A stretch of DNA of 64,000 bases from Heterohyrax brucei (GCA_028571685.1 CM053140.1:222475323-222539322); one strand, 5' to 3'. Shown: positions 45,925 through 58,559, numbered from the stretch's first letter. Numbers and translations: made by a program. The notes: generated by a model from the letters alone, not told the origin.

Positions 45925-48900
45925 TTTTAATATGACTAAGTGGAAGTACACAATCTGAGTCAATTTGACATGATTGCCACTCTGAAACCCTATCTGCTGT
46001 CCTCAACTTCTGACAGCATACTTTGCTTTAATTCTTATTTCTAGTATCCTCTTAACAAACACCTATCCCCTCCTACTCTCTCCTCTCCCCTGTAGAAAGA
46101 AACCAGAAGGGCAACTCCTGTAAATGTATAAAACTGTAGAGTACACATGCTACGAACTCCCTCTGTGTCCCAAAGTCCAGCCCATTGTTTGTCTGAAGTG
46201 TTGACCTCAATACTAGTTTCAGGTCTGGGACAGCAGTAAGTCTAGGGGACACATTCTCAGGGGGCCTTCCAGGTTGTTGGATCATCAATTCTGGTCTTTC
46301 AGCGGTAGCTAGGAACCATTCGGTTCTTCTGGTCTCATGCTGATATAGGTTCCCCAGCATACGGTCCTTCTATCTCCTGAGCTCATTTTTCCTCATGTCT
46401 TTAATGTTCTTTGTCATCATCTATTCCAGGTAGGCTGGGACCCATTGACGGCTGGCTTTTAAAACCCCTGACATCATTCACCAATATGGGGTGCAGAAGA
46501 CTTTCTTACCAAAATGCTCGGTATGCTAGTTAACCTCAATGTCTGCTGAAAGCACAGTCCCCAGACGCCTGTCCTTGCTACTCTATCCTTTGAAATGCTG
46601 GGTTGAATTTAGAAAAGCATTTAGTTTATGGTGTTACCCAGTTATGCTGACATGACTTCTGCTGAGTGCTATCACACTCTTCACCTAATCAAATTCCTAT
46701 TAACTAATCTATGAGCAACCCTCTCCCTCTTTCCGCACACTTGTAGCCATCAAAGTCTTTTCTGTACGCAAGTCCTTTTATAAATCTTTATAACAGTCTC
46801 ATACAATACTTGTCTTTTCATAGCCGACTCATTTAACTCAGCACAATATCTTCTATTTGGTACTAGGTCATGAGATGCTTCCTAAAATCATCATTATTCT
46901 TTATCATTTCATAGCTTACTGTTGTCTATATGTACCATATTTATCCATTCATCTGTTAATGGGCACTTAGGCTGACTTCATCTTTCTGCTATTGTGGATA
47001 GTGCTGCAATAAATATTTAAGTGCCTGTATTCATTGATGTAACAGCCCTTATTTCTGTAGGATATATTCCAGGGAGTGGGATTGCTGGATCATACTGTAT
47101 TTCTATTTCTAGCATTTGTTGTTTTGTGTTTTTTGGATTATTGCCAACCCTGCTTGGGTGAGATGGTATCTCATTGTAGTTTTGATTTGGACTTCTCTAA
47201 TGACTAATGATCGTGAGCATTTCCTCACGTGTATTTTAGCTCCCCAGATGTCTTCTTTGGTGAAGTCTTTCCATCTCCTTTGCCCATTGTTTAATTGGTT
47301 ATTTGTCTTTTTCTTGTTGATATTTTACAGTACCTTGTAGATTACAGAAGTTAGATGTTGATCTGATACCTAGTTGCCAAACATTTTTTCCCATTTTGTA
47401 GGCAGTCTTTTAATTGTCTTGATAAAGTCTTTGGATGAGCATAAGCGTTTGATTTTTTTTAGTAGTTTCCATTTATCTATTTCTGTTGTTTGTGCATTGT
47501 TGGTAAAATTTTGTAGTCTAAGTTGTGTATGTTGTCTTCGATCCATTTTGAGTTAGTTTTGGGGTAAGGTGTGAGATACGGGTCTTGTTTCAGTTTTTTG
47601 CAGGTAGATATCCAATTTTGCTAACACCATTCTTCAAAGAGGCTGTATTTACCCCAGTTCACAACCTTTGGGCCTTTGTCAAATATCAACTATTCATAAG
47701 AGAATGGTGATATTTCTGGATTCTCTATTCTCTTCCATTTTTCTGTATATCTGTTTTTGCACCAGTACTAGTCTGTTCTAAGGTCAGGTAGCATAAGGTC
47801 TTCCACTGTGTTCCTCTTATTCAGTAGTGTTTCACTTATGCAAGCAAAGTTGACTACTTTTTCCCCATCTCCTTAAAAAATGACATTGGAATTTGTATTG
47901 ATATTGCACTGTATATGTAGATTGGTTTATGTAGAATAGATATTTTCACACTGTTCTTCCTATCCATGAGCAAGGTACGTTTGTCCACTTATATAATTCT
48001 TTTTGGTTTCTTACAGTGGGTCTTACAATTTCCCCTTATAGGTCTCTTACATCACTGGTTAGATTTATTCCTGGAATTTTATCATCTTGGGGGCTATAGT
48101 AAATGATATTAATTCAGTGATTTCCTCTTTGGTGATCTCTTTGTTGGTGTAAAGGAATCTCACTGAATTTATTTATGTTTGTATCATATCCTGATACTTT
48201 ACTGAACTCTTCCATTAGTTTCAATAGTTTATTTATGGATTCCCTAGAGTTTTCTGTGTATACAGTCATATCATCTGCCAACAGGGATACTTTCATTTCT
48301 TCTTTACCCATGTAGATGCTGTTTATTTCTTTGTCTTGTCTGATTGCTCTGGCCAGAATCTCTAGCACAGTGTTGAATAGAAGTGGTAACAGTAGGATTC
48401 CTTGTCTAGTTTCTGCTCTCAAGGAGAACTCTTTTAATCTCTCTCCACTCTGGATGATGTTGGTGGTTGACTTTGCATAGGTGACCCTTATTGTATTGAG
48501 GAATTCCCTTATATTCCTATTTTGCTGAGAGTTTTTAACACGAATTGTTGTTGGACTTCGTCAAATGTCTTTTCTGTATCAATTGATAAAATCAAGTGGT
48601 TTTTGCCTTTTATTTATGTGATTGATTACACTAATGGTTTTTCTGATGTTGAATTGTCACTACAGCCTTGGTATGAGTCCCATGTGCTCATGGTGAATTT
48701 TTTTGGTTACATTGTAGTATTTTATGGGCTACAGTTTTGTTCAGAATTTTTGCATATAAGCTCATGGGAGATATTGGTCTTTATTTTCCTTTTCTTGTGC
48801 TATCTTTATCTGGTTTTGATATCAGAGTTATACGGTTCTCATGGAATGAATAGGGGAGTATTCCACTCTTTTCTATGCACTGAAATTCCGTTAGTAACAA

Positions 48901-49009
48901 TGGTATTAACTCTTCTCTAAAAGTTTGGTAGACTTCTCCAGTGAAGCCATCAGTACCAGTGCTTTGTTTTTAGTTGGGAGGCTTTTAATTACTTTTTCAA
49001 TCTTTTCTT
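45925..49009 (-). mobile_element. Antisense LINE-1 copy L1-D, 3' UTR and ORF2 C-terminal/RT part
   Basis: The 3' end is at about 45925 (short T-run and 'tatgactaagtggaagtaca'), with a decayed 3' UTR to about 46780. ORF2 then reads upstream. The RT piece at 48114-48422 contains the box LADD (48270-48281), a conservative F-to-L change with both catalytic Asp kept, but frames are broken. The element breaks at 49009, where L1-B is inserted. Confidence 0.88.
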
Positions 49010-49570
49010 TTTTTTTATTATGATTGACTGAAAATGCACATTCCCACGTAAATTTGTGTGCTCACCTATATGCAACTCCCACTACTCTCCCTGCCAGGTG
49101 ACAGCACATTCTTCCTCTCTGCTCCTTACATGTCTAATCCTCTCAACAGTCTCCTATCCCCTCCTCTCCACCCACTCCACTTGCTCCAGTAAGAGGTCAG
49201 CAGGATGATATCCTGTAGATACATAGAAACATAAAGTGCCCAGAAAACAGTCACTGTGTGTTATGAAGTCCAATCCATTGCTGTCCCAAGAGTTGATCTT
49301 CATTATGATTTACGAATAGGGGCAGCATCAGGGCCAGGAGCCATGCTCCCAGGTGAACCCTGAAGCGTCTGGACCATCAATTGCAGTCTTTTAGTGGTGA
49401 TCTCAGGGTGTACCCCTATTTATTCTTGTGTTGACAGCAAGACTCAGCTTTGTGAGCTCCATCACAGCTATCACTGGTGGTGGCAAGGCACCATCTGGTT
49501 CTTCCAGTCACGAGTCAGTGTAGATATCCACTCACATGGGTCTCTCTGTCTTCTGGGTTCTCTTTCCCCC

Positions 49571-49696
49571 ATGTCATTATGGACCTCAATGATCATTCAT
49601 TCCTGCTGAGTTGGGAGCATTTACTGTTACCCCATGTCATTATGGACCTCAATGATCATCCATTCCTGCTAAGTTGGGAGCATTTACTGTACCCTC
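49571..49696. repeat. 63-bp tandem duplication in L1-B 3' UTR
   Basis: Two units, each starting 'atgtcattatggacctcaat', lie at 49571-49633 and 49634-49696 and differ at a few positions. L1-A has one unit at the same place. Confidence 0.93.
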
Positions 49697-49990
49697 AAAT
49701 AGCAGCTTGGCAGCTTTTAAGGCCCCAGACGCCACTCACCAATGTGAGGTGCAAAGAGATCTCACTAGCCAAATGCTAGTTCTGTCAATTGGCCTCAATT
49801 TTGCCTGACAGCATGGTACCTGGTCCCCTGCCCCAGTTACTCTGTCCTTGAAATATTGGGTTAAGATGGGAGGAGTACTCAAGTTGTGCTGAAGTCCAGT
49901 TAATATTGATCTTCTTACTAATACATGCTGTCACCAATTTCACCCATTCAAAATTCTAACAATTATCTAATCTAAACCCTCCACCCCTTG

Positions 49991-50006
49991 CCCTCCCGCC
50001 CTCCCC
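49991..50006 (-). other. G-quadruplex motif in L1-B 3' UTR
   Basis: The minus strand reads GGGGAGGGCGGGAGGG, with four G-tracts and one-base loops, at the ORF2/3' UTR border, as in L1-A. Confidence 0.8.
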
Positions 50007-50019
50007 ATCCTTGCAGCCA

Positions 50020-53000
50020 TCAGAGTCTGATTTTAAGTTCTAACCATATGGGTCTCATACAGTATTTATTCTTTCATCGCTGGCTGCTTTCACTCAACAT
50101 AATGCCCTCCAGTTGAAACCGGGTTATGAGATGTTTCCTGAAATGATCATTGTTCTTTACTATACTATTGCATAGTGTTCCATTGATTATATATACCATA
50201 GTTTACCCATCAATTCCTCTGTCGTTGGGCATCTGATTTGATTCCACCTTTTTGCTATTGCAGACTTGCTGCAATAAACATTCGTGTGCATGTATCAGTT
50301 GGTATGAATGGCCTAAATTCTGTAGGATATGTTCCAGTAGAATTACTGGATCAAACGATATACCCATATTCAGTTTTTTAAGGGAGCACCAGATTGATTT
50401 CCAAAGAGGTTACACCGTTTCGCAATCCCACTGATAGTGCAGGAGAGTTTCAAATTCTCCACAGCCTTTCCAGCATTTGTTGTTTTGTGTTTTTTGGATC
50501 ATGGCCAACCTGGTTGGGGTGAGATGGTATCTCATTGTAGATTTGATTTGAATTTCTTTAATAGCTAATAATCATGAGTATGTCCATATGTGTTTTCTGG
50601 CTGCCTGGATCTCCTCTTTAGAGAAGTGTCTGTCTATCTCCCTTGCCCATCACTTAATTGGATTATTTTTTATTAGTAGTATTTTATTACGTATGTTTCA
50701 TATTGATTTTTTTGTAGTACCTTATAGATTACAGAGATCAGGTGTTAGTCTGATATATAGTTGCCAAATACTTTTTCCCATTCTGTAAGTGGCCTGTTAA
50801 TTCTATCAGTCAAGTATTTGGATGAGCAAAAGTGTTTGATTCTTAATAGTTCCCATTTATCTATTTTCTGTTGATTGTGATCTGTTTGACAGATTTTGAA
50901 GTCTGTCTACATTGTGTATTAAAACTTCCATTGTTGTTCCTACTTTTTCTTGGATGAGCTTTATCATTTTAGATTTCATCTTTAGTTCTTTTATCCAATT
51001 TGAGTTGGTTTTTGTGTAAGGCGTATGATGTGCATCTTGTTTCAGTTTGTTGCGGATGTATATCCAATTTTGCCAGCACCATTTGATGAAGACTCTTTTC
51101 CCCCAATTTAATGTCTTAGGGCCTTTGTAGAATATCAACTGTTCATAGGCAGATGGTTTCATCTCTTGGGTCTCAATTCTGTTCATTTGATCTATCTGTC
51201 TCTTTGTACCAGTACCAGGCTGTTTTGACTACTGGGGCTGTGTAATAGGTTCTAGAGTCAGGTAATGACAGGCCTTCCAGTGTGTTCTTCTTCTTTAGTA
51301 GTGCTTTACTTATCCAGGGCTTCTTCCCTTCCCATACAAAGTTGGTAATTTGTTTCTCCATCTCATTAAAAAATGTCACTGGAACTTCTGTTGGGATTGC
51401 ATTATATAAGTAGATTGCTTTGGGTAAAATAGACATTTTTACAATGTTAAGTCTTCCTATCCATGAGCAGGGTAGGTTGCTCCATTTATGTAAGTCTCTC
51501 TTAGTTTCTTGTAGTAAGGGCTTGTAGTTCTTTTTGTAAAGGTCTGTTATTTCTCTGGTTAGGTTTATTCCTAGGTGAAATATCTTCTTAGGGGTTATAG
51601 TAAATGGTATTGACTTGCTGATTTCTTCCTTAATAATCTCGTTGTTTGTATAAGGGAATCCTACTGATTTACTTGTGTTTATCTTGTATACTGAGACTTT
51701 GCCGAACTCCTCTGTCAGTTTAAGTAGTTTACTTATGAATTCTTTGGGATTCTCTACATACACAATCATATCATCTGCAAATAGGGAGATTTTTAGTTCT
51801 TCTTTACCAGTGCAGGTGCCCTTTATTTATGGGTCTTGTCTAATTGCTCTTGCTAGAACTTCTAGTACAATGTTGAATAGGAGAGGTGAGAGTGGGCATC
51901 CTTGTCTAGCTCTTGTTCTCAAGGGAAACTTTTTCAGTCTGTCTCCATTCAGGATGATGTAGGCAGATGGCTTTGTGTAAATGGCCCTTATTGCATTGAA
52001 GAATTTTCCTTCTATTTCTATTTTGCTGAAAGTTTGTAGCATGAATGGATGTTAGACTTTCTCAGATGCCTTTTCTGCGTCAATAGACAAGATCAGGTGA
52101 TTCCTGTCTTTTGTGGTATTTATATGGTTGATCACATTAGTTGTTTTTCTGGTGTGGAACCAGCCTTGCATCCCTGGTATGAATCCAATTTGGTCATGAT
52201 GGATTATTTTTTGGATATGTTGTTGTATTCTATTGGCAATAATTTTGTTGAAGATTTTTGCATGTAGATTCATAAGTAATATCAATCTGTAGTTATCCTT
52301 TTTGGTTGGGTCTTTCCCTGGCTTTGGTATGAGAGTTATGCTGGCTTCATAGAACGAATTTGGAGTATTCCATCCCTTTCTATACTGTGAAATAGTCTCA
52401 GTAGTATTGGAGAATACTCTTCTCTGAAAGCTTGGTAGAATTCTGCAGCGAAGCCATCTGGACCTGAGGGTTTTTGTTTGGCAGTTTTTTATGACTTTTT
52501 CAGTCTCTTTCTTTGTGCTGGTTTTACTAAGTTGTTCTGCTTCACCTTGTGATAATTTTGGTAGGTGATATCAATCAAGGAATTTGTCCATTTCCTCTAG
52601 GTTTTTTTGAATTAGAGTACAGTCTTTCATAGTATTCTGTTATGATGTTTTTGATTTCTGTTGTGACAACTCCCCTCTCATTTCTTATTTGGGTTGTTTC
52701 CTTTCCTGTTTTTTTTTTTTAGTACGTTCAGCCAATGGTTTGTCAATTTTGTTGATCTTTTCTAAAAACCAGCCTTTGGTCTTTTCAGTTTTTTCAATTG
52801 TTCTTCTATTCTGTAATTCATTTAGTTCTACTCTAATCTTTATGCTCAGTTTTCTTCTCATGCCTAAGGGGTTCCTCTGTTGTTCTCTCTCTACTTGTTC
52901 AAGCTATAGGGCTAGTTCTTTGGTTTGGGTTCTTTCTTACTCCAGATAGGTGCATTTATGGACATAAACTGAGCTCTGAGCACTGCTTTTGCTGTATCCC

Positions 53001-53890
53001 ATAGGTTCTGGTAGGAAGTGTTTTCATTCTCACTGGAATCCATAAATTTCCTGATTTCATCCTTGATTTCTTCTATAACCCATGTGTTTTTGAGCAAGAT
53101 GTTGTTCAGTTTCCATGAGTTCCACTTTCTATCTATGTTTTTTCTCCTATTGATCTTAACGTTTATGGTTTTATGATCTGAGAAGATGCTTTGAATTAAT
53201 TCAATGGTGTGGATTTTGTTGAGAGTTGTTTTGTGCCCTAAAACATGGTCTATTCTGGAGAATGTTCCATGTGCACTGCAGAAGAAGGTACAGTTGTCTG
53301 CTAATGGATAGAAAGTTCTGTATATGTTGATGAGGTCTAGTTTGTTACCTGTGGCAATGAGGTCTTCCGTGTCTTTATTGACCTATGTTCTAGACAACCT
53401 GTTCAATATTGAGAGTGGAGTGTTGAAGTCTCCTACTATTATTGTGGAGTGATCTATCTCCTTTTTGAGTGTAGTCAATGTCTCTTCAATGTATGCAGGT
53501 GCTCTAATATTAGGTGCATAAATATTTAACACTGTTAAGTCCTGCTTCTGTATTGAACCTTTCAGCAACACATAGTGTCCATCCTTGCCCACTATGGTGG
53601 ATTTTACACTAAAATCGATTTATCTGAGGTTAAAATTGCCACACCTGAACTTTTTTGTTCATTGTTAGCTTGGTATATATTCTTCCATCTTTTAATTTTC
53701 AGTGTGTTCATATCTTTAAGTCTAAGGTGAGTTTCTTGTAGGCAATATATGGATAGGTCATGTCTTTTGATCCAAGATGTCACTCAATGTCTCTTCACTG
53801 GAGCATTCAGTCCATTCACATTCAATGTAATTATTGACAAGTATGTGTTCAGTGCCGCCATTGTGATATGTTTATTTTTGTGTTGATGTT
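50020..53890 (-). pseudogene. L1-B ORF2 (broken, best preserved in the window)
   Basis: Endonuclease sequence lies at 53383-53592, with 'LTVLNIYAPN' and an intact 'VGDFNTPLS' motif. RT sequence covers about 51173-52290. The catalytic FADD is intact at 51770-51781, and the 198-codon piece 51173-51769 starts directly after it with 'MIVYVENPKEFISKL' and holds '[20 protein letters not shown]'. The upstream RT piece 51827-52042 carries '[20 protein letters not shown]'. The C-terminal part runs to about 50020. Stops and frameshifts separate these pieces. Confidence 0.9.
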
Positions 53891-54239
53891 TTTTCTGTTA
53901 TTCTTATGAATCTTTTCTGAGACATTCTTTTTTTGTGAATTGGATTTTCACCTTTTTCAGAGTTGGTTTTGTGGTTGTTGAGACTCCTGCATTACATTTC
54001 TTGATATGGTGTGTTGCTTCTTTATTGTGCTTTATGACTGCCCCTGTGATGCACTTAATAAACTATGTGTAAACCCAATGTTAGTTACTACCTGTCTTGT
54101 CAATTTCCTCTCCACCTGGAAGGGCTATAATGACTATAGTACATCCCTCTTTTTAATATGATGACACCATAACTTTTCATGATATGTCACTGGATTATTT
54201 CTTTCACTGTTATAGCTTTGATTGAGTTTAGAGCCTTCC

Positions 54240-55255
54240 CCAACTAAGTAGGATTCTGGATGGTATGTCTTTCTAAAATATAAAGTTAGTGGTTTTGTTC
54301 TTCTAAGCCAAAGCCTAGACATTCTTTCTGTGTTTCTGGTAGCTTTGGTTTGTTTTTTACAAACTCTCTGAGTTTCTGCTTATCTGCAAATGTCTTAATA
54401 TCATTTTCATATTTGAAAGATGGTTTTTCAGGATATATAATTCTTGGTTGGAAGTTCTTCTCCTTCAAGGCTTTCAATATGTCATGCCACTGTCTGCCTG
54501 CCAGTGTGGTTTCTGCTGAGAAATCTGATGAAAGCCTACAGGGTTTCCTCTGAATGTTAGCTTTGCTTTGAGTCTTGCTGCCTTTATGAGTTTCTGCTTG
54601 TGTGTAAATTTGTTAAGCTTGACTATAATATGCCTGGGAGTCTTTCTTTTGAGGTCTATATTTAGGGGCATTCAATATGCTTCTTGGATATCTACATTTT
54701 CTTCCTTCATGATTTCTAGGAAGTTCTCTGTCAGCAGCTCAGCAACAATACTCTCTGTGTCTAAGGAGTCTCGCCCTGTTCAGGGACTCCAGTTAATTGT
54801 AGGTTGTTCCTCTTAATAGAGTCCCATATGTTTCTTAATACTTCCTCGTTTTTCGTTTCTTTTTTCTGATTTTTCATCATAGATGCTGGAGTCTGCAGCT
54901 CTGTCTTCCAAGTCAGAAAGTCTGTTTTCCTTTTGTCCATTCTGTTTTCTTGGCTTTCAGTGGAAGTTTCTATGTCTTTGATTTTGTTCTTGATCTGTTG
55001 GATTTCAGAGTACTGATGCTCCATCAGATTAAATAGCTTGCTTAATGTTTCTTTTTGCTCTGCTGCATTTTGTATAAGGTCTAGGAGGGCTCTGTATATA
55101 ATCCTTTTGTATTCACCTTCTGATAATTTCAGAAAATTTCTTTGTCTGGAAAGGTCTTTGGTTGCTTCATTTGGGGGCCTTCTAAAGCCATTGCTGATTT
55201 TCTGGTTATGGCTTTCTCAGGGGTCTGTTGCTTTGGCACTTCTTGTGAGTCAATA
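54240..55255 (-). pseudogene. L1-B ORF1 (broken)
   Basis: Three pieces in order cover most of the protein. The coiled coil (54761-55024) has 'IKDIETSTESQENRMDKRK' and then 'WDSIKRNNLQLTGVPEQG'. The RNA-binding part (54474-54671) has 'KRKTPRHIIVKLNKFTHKQK'. The C-terminal domain (54286-54477) has 'IKTFADKQKLREFVKNKPKL'. These are the standard ORF1p blocks of mammalian LINE-1. Frame changes between pieces mean no full protein can be made. Confidence 0.88.
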
Positions 55256-55469
55256 AAGGCTGGAAAAAATGCTATGAGGATTGACCACAGTTCTTTCTCC
55301 AAGTTGTCTTAAAATGAAAGGTAAAAGGTATCTGACCACTTTCCAGGTTAGTCAGGTTTCCAGATGTACAGGGCCCTCTCCCCAGCTGGCAAAGTAAGCA
55401 CCTCTGTATCCAACCCCAGACATTAAAAGTAGTTCAAAATGCAGCAAGGCTCCTGCCCTGTTGGCCTCT

Positions 55470-55930
55470 GCTGACAGGCCCCAGCTAAATACTACTTTTT
55501 TGCCTGCAAAGTATTCTCCTGCGGGCAAGAGCTGTTTCCGACCCTAGGAGTTAGGTCTCAGTGGAGCTCCTTATTCAAGAAGGCATCCCTCACAAGCTCG
55601 CCACCTGGCTCCTCCGTACAACTGCACTGACAGCTGTGGAAAGAGAGGCCAAAATTGCCGAGATGCACAGAGTCCACAGTCACTGTTAAACGGCCCAGCT
55701 GTAGGCAATACTGTATAACATACTGCTTTTTTGCTGGAAAAGCACTCTCCTGCAGGCAGGCACTGCCTCCCAGGCTAAGAATTAGGCCCAGCTGAGGCCT
55801 AGGTATCCGAGATGGCATCCCACACAAGCTCACACCTGGCACCTACATACAAATGGCACTACGGCACAGGCAGAAAGAGAGGCCGAAGGTGGCTAGATGC
55901 ACACTGTCCTAAGCTGAGCTCTCAAAATAT
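55470..55930 (-). promoter_or_regulatory. Tandem 5' UTR units in L1-B (about 231-234 bp each)
   Basis: Two diverged units share anchors: 'tactacttttttgcctgcaa' (55490) and 'tactgcttttttgctggaaa' (55721), 'ggcatccctcacaagctc' (55582) and 'ggcatcccacacaagctc' (55814), 'agatgcacagagtcc' (55661) and 'agatgcacactgtcc' (55895). L1-A has a single unit (about 15830-16060). L1 5' UTRs hold the internal promoter, so the units may be promoter monomers. Confidence 0.8.
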
Positions 55931-56267
55931 GGCAATTTCACCTGCCTATCCCACCAGCGGTGCATCTGAGACTAGCGGCTTGTCAAGACTGAGCTCCACT
56001 GGCCAGCCAAGACAGATTAAAAAAAAAAAAGTCAAAATGTTGAGTGACCTTTGGTCCGTGAAAGCCAGGACTGGCTAGGAGCAGAAGCCAGCTAAAGAAG
56101 AGGAGGTTTTCCGTTCAGTGGTATGAAGTCCAAGTTATCAGCCCTATGCCATATCCTAGGGCTCACTAGGTGACCAGAAGGCTCTATTTAATTATCAGTT
56201 CAGGTCTTGATTTCCAGAGGGATTTAGGGAGATGCATGCTTAGTCTGCCATCTTGACTTTGCCCCTC

Positions 56268-57112
56268 ATTTTTTCAGTCTTTTATTCTGTGATGTGTTTA
56301 TTCAGTTGTTCTACTTCTGTTTGTGCTAGTTTTTGTAGCTAATGTCCTTCTAGAAACTTTCCTATTTCCACGAGGTTTTCAAATTTGTTGGAGTGCATTT
56401 TTCTTAGTATTCTGTTATGAATTTTTTACTATCAGTTGGATCTGTTGTAGTATGGTCAGTCTCATTTCTTATTCAAGTTATTTGCTTCCTCTCCTGTTTT
56501 TCTTTTGTCAGTTTAGCCAGTTATTGATCTCTTCAATGTTGTTGATCTCTTCAAAGAACAGCTGTCAGTTTTATTAACTCTTGCAATCCTTTTTCTATTC
56601 TCTATTTCATTTTGTTCTGCTCTAATTTTGATTACTTGCTTTCTTCTGGTGCCCAAGTGGTTCTTTTGCTGCTCTCTTTCTTCTTGTTGGCCTTGTAGAG
56701 CTAATTCTTTGATTTGGGCCTTTCTTCCTTTTCAGATTCATGCAGTTGTTTTTTAAAATAAGTTCATCTCTGAACACTGCTTTTGCTGTGTCGCATAGGT
56801 TCTCATAGGATATGTTTTCATTCTCACTCAATTCTGTGAATTTCTTCATTTCATTTTTGATTTCTTCTGTAACCTAGTCATTTCTGAACACAATATTCAG
56901 TTTCCAAGTGTTTGTGTTTATTTTTTATACATTTTTTCTTTGTTGATTTCTTCTCTTATGGCTCTGTGAACTGAAAAGATGCTTTGTAATATTTGAATAC
57001 TTTGAATTTTGTTAGGAATTGCTGTGTGGTCTAGTATGTGATCAATTCTGGAGAATGTTCCATGTGCATTAGAGAAGAAAGTATACTTGGCTGCTATTAG
57101 GTGTTCTGTATA
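56268..57112 (-). mobile_element. L1-D, middle ORF2 segment
   Basis: L1-D ORF2 (linker to endonuclease direction) continues directly from 49009 once L1-B and its duplication are removed. Pieces such as 56622-56849 ('ISYENLCDTAKAVFRDELIL' on the minus strand) match the same block in L1-B (52912-53097). It breaks at 57112 at a TA. Confidence 0.88.
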
Positions 57113-57545
57113 CAAGGTCTGACAATTATGTTCATGAACTTAATTATTCAAAGTGCCACATAGCTCATTGCTGAATGTCACTGTGGTTGCCTTTGAAGTA
57201 GTCCCCTTGGGAAGCTACACACCAATGCCAGTGCCTAGTCCACCCTTCAAAGCAATTTTTGGACTTCTTCTGGAATGGCCATTGTGCACAGTGGCAAGGT
57301 AACAAGTTCATAAACTTAATTATATAGTTATCTCAAGGGAGTTTGTACCTAGTAAGCAAATAACTGTATAGGAACACCCTCCCTGTTCACCTGATCTGGC
57401 CTCCAATGACTATTTTTCTTTACCTAAAGATAAAGGAAATTTTGAAAGCAAGACTCTCTGATGAAAATCAGGTTGTCAAGGGTAATATGATGGCAACTCT
57501 GCTGGCTATTCAAGAAAAAAAGAGTGAGTTCCAAAATTGCTTTGA
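57113..57545. mobile_element. Foldback mariner-derived element (copy 2), left segment
   Basis: The terminal repeat 'caaggtctgacaattatg' starts the inverted mariner 3' end (57113-57285). After '..ggaatggccattgtgcacagt' (split here by position, 57273 on) the element switches to sense transposase C-terminal DNA. The breakpoint matches copy 1 at about 9200. A sense L1 interrupts it at 57545; the right end is 60148-60296. Confidence 0.85.
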
Positions 57546-58559
57546 GGAGTGAAGTCAAGATGGCAGAATAGACACATATCTCCTTAATCCCTTCTGAAAA
57601 CTAAGGCCTAGACTGATAGTTGAATGGAGCTGTCTGGACACTCAGTGGGCCCTAGGACACAACATAGGGCTGTTGGTTTGTACTACATATCACTAAATGG
57701 GAAATTTTCTCTCTTGTGCTGAGCCCCACTCCTGTTGTCTGGTCACATGCATGGACTGAAAGTACTAGTGCTTTTAACTTTTTTTTCTTTTTGTTGACCA
57801 GTACGTGGGGGATGGGCATGAGCAAGCAAGTATGCTGAGACAGTGTTGAAGTGAACAACCTGTGCCTAAGTGGACAGTGTGTGGGATAGCCACATTCTGA
57901 GAGCCTGGAAGTGGACTGAGGGCACCACAGTCCACCCTTTCTTTGTTGAGCTCTGCCATAGATTAGGCTATTTCCCTGCAGGAGGAGCAGTTTGACTGGG
58001 ATGCCATCTTGGTCAACCGGGAGATACAGTTACCTAACCAGAGGCCTCAGTAGGGGCTAATTCCCAGGCTGGAAGGCAATGTCAATCCAGGAGTGCTTTT
58101 CCAGGAGAAAGGCTATGTTCAGCACAGTTTTGCCTTACAGATAGGGCCTGGCTAGGTATGGCAGCAAGGCAGTAGGCCCTGCCTACTTTGAACCACATCA
58201 TAGCATCTGGGGGTGGCTAGAGAGGTGCTTCCATTGTCATCTGACAGGTAAGGCCCGCCACAGCTGATGGCCTGACCGATTTTGGAAGCTGTCAGATAGC
58301 TTTTAGCTTTTTAAAATAAGACTGCCTGGAGAAGTAAATGTTGTGCAGCCTAACAGCATCTTTTTCACTCTTTACTGGCTCACATCACAGGCTTGGTTGA
58401 TGGCACGCAAATGACTCTGTAAGTAGGGCAGTGTCTTTGCTAGCCAGGAGGTGGAGCCTGCCACCCCAGAGAGCCCACTAGGGCTAGTCACTAGAGTACA
58501 CAGATGTGGCCAGTAACCAACTCTCTTCTCAGAACTATGTCCCCAAAGCAATAGACCAT

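Larger units (their letters stand above)
49010..56267 (-). mobile_element. Full-length antisense LINE-1 copy L1-B
   Basis: The length is 7.26 kb, from a T-run at 49010 to a 5' end reading 'ggggcaaagtcaagatggc' on the minus strand. The 3' UTR is 49017 to about 50020, followed by ORF2, ORF1 and a 5' UTR with a tandem duplication (about 55260-56267). Target-site duplications lie in L1-D: 'ctttttcaatcttttctt' (48992-49009) and 'attttttcagtcttttat' (56268-56285). It is longer than L1-A by about 315 bp, mainly from the 5' UTR unit and a 63-bp 3' UTR duplication. Confidence 0.94.

Noticed and set aside
53890..57545. CRISPR-like or satellite array because of recurring similar blocks
   Set aside because: The recurrence comes from nested copies of the same L1 and mariner families, not short regularly spaced repeats.
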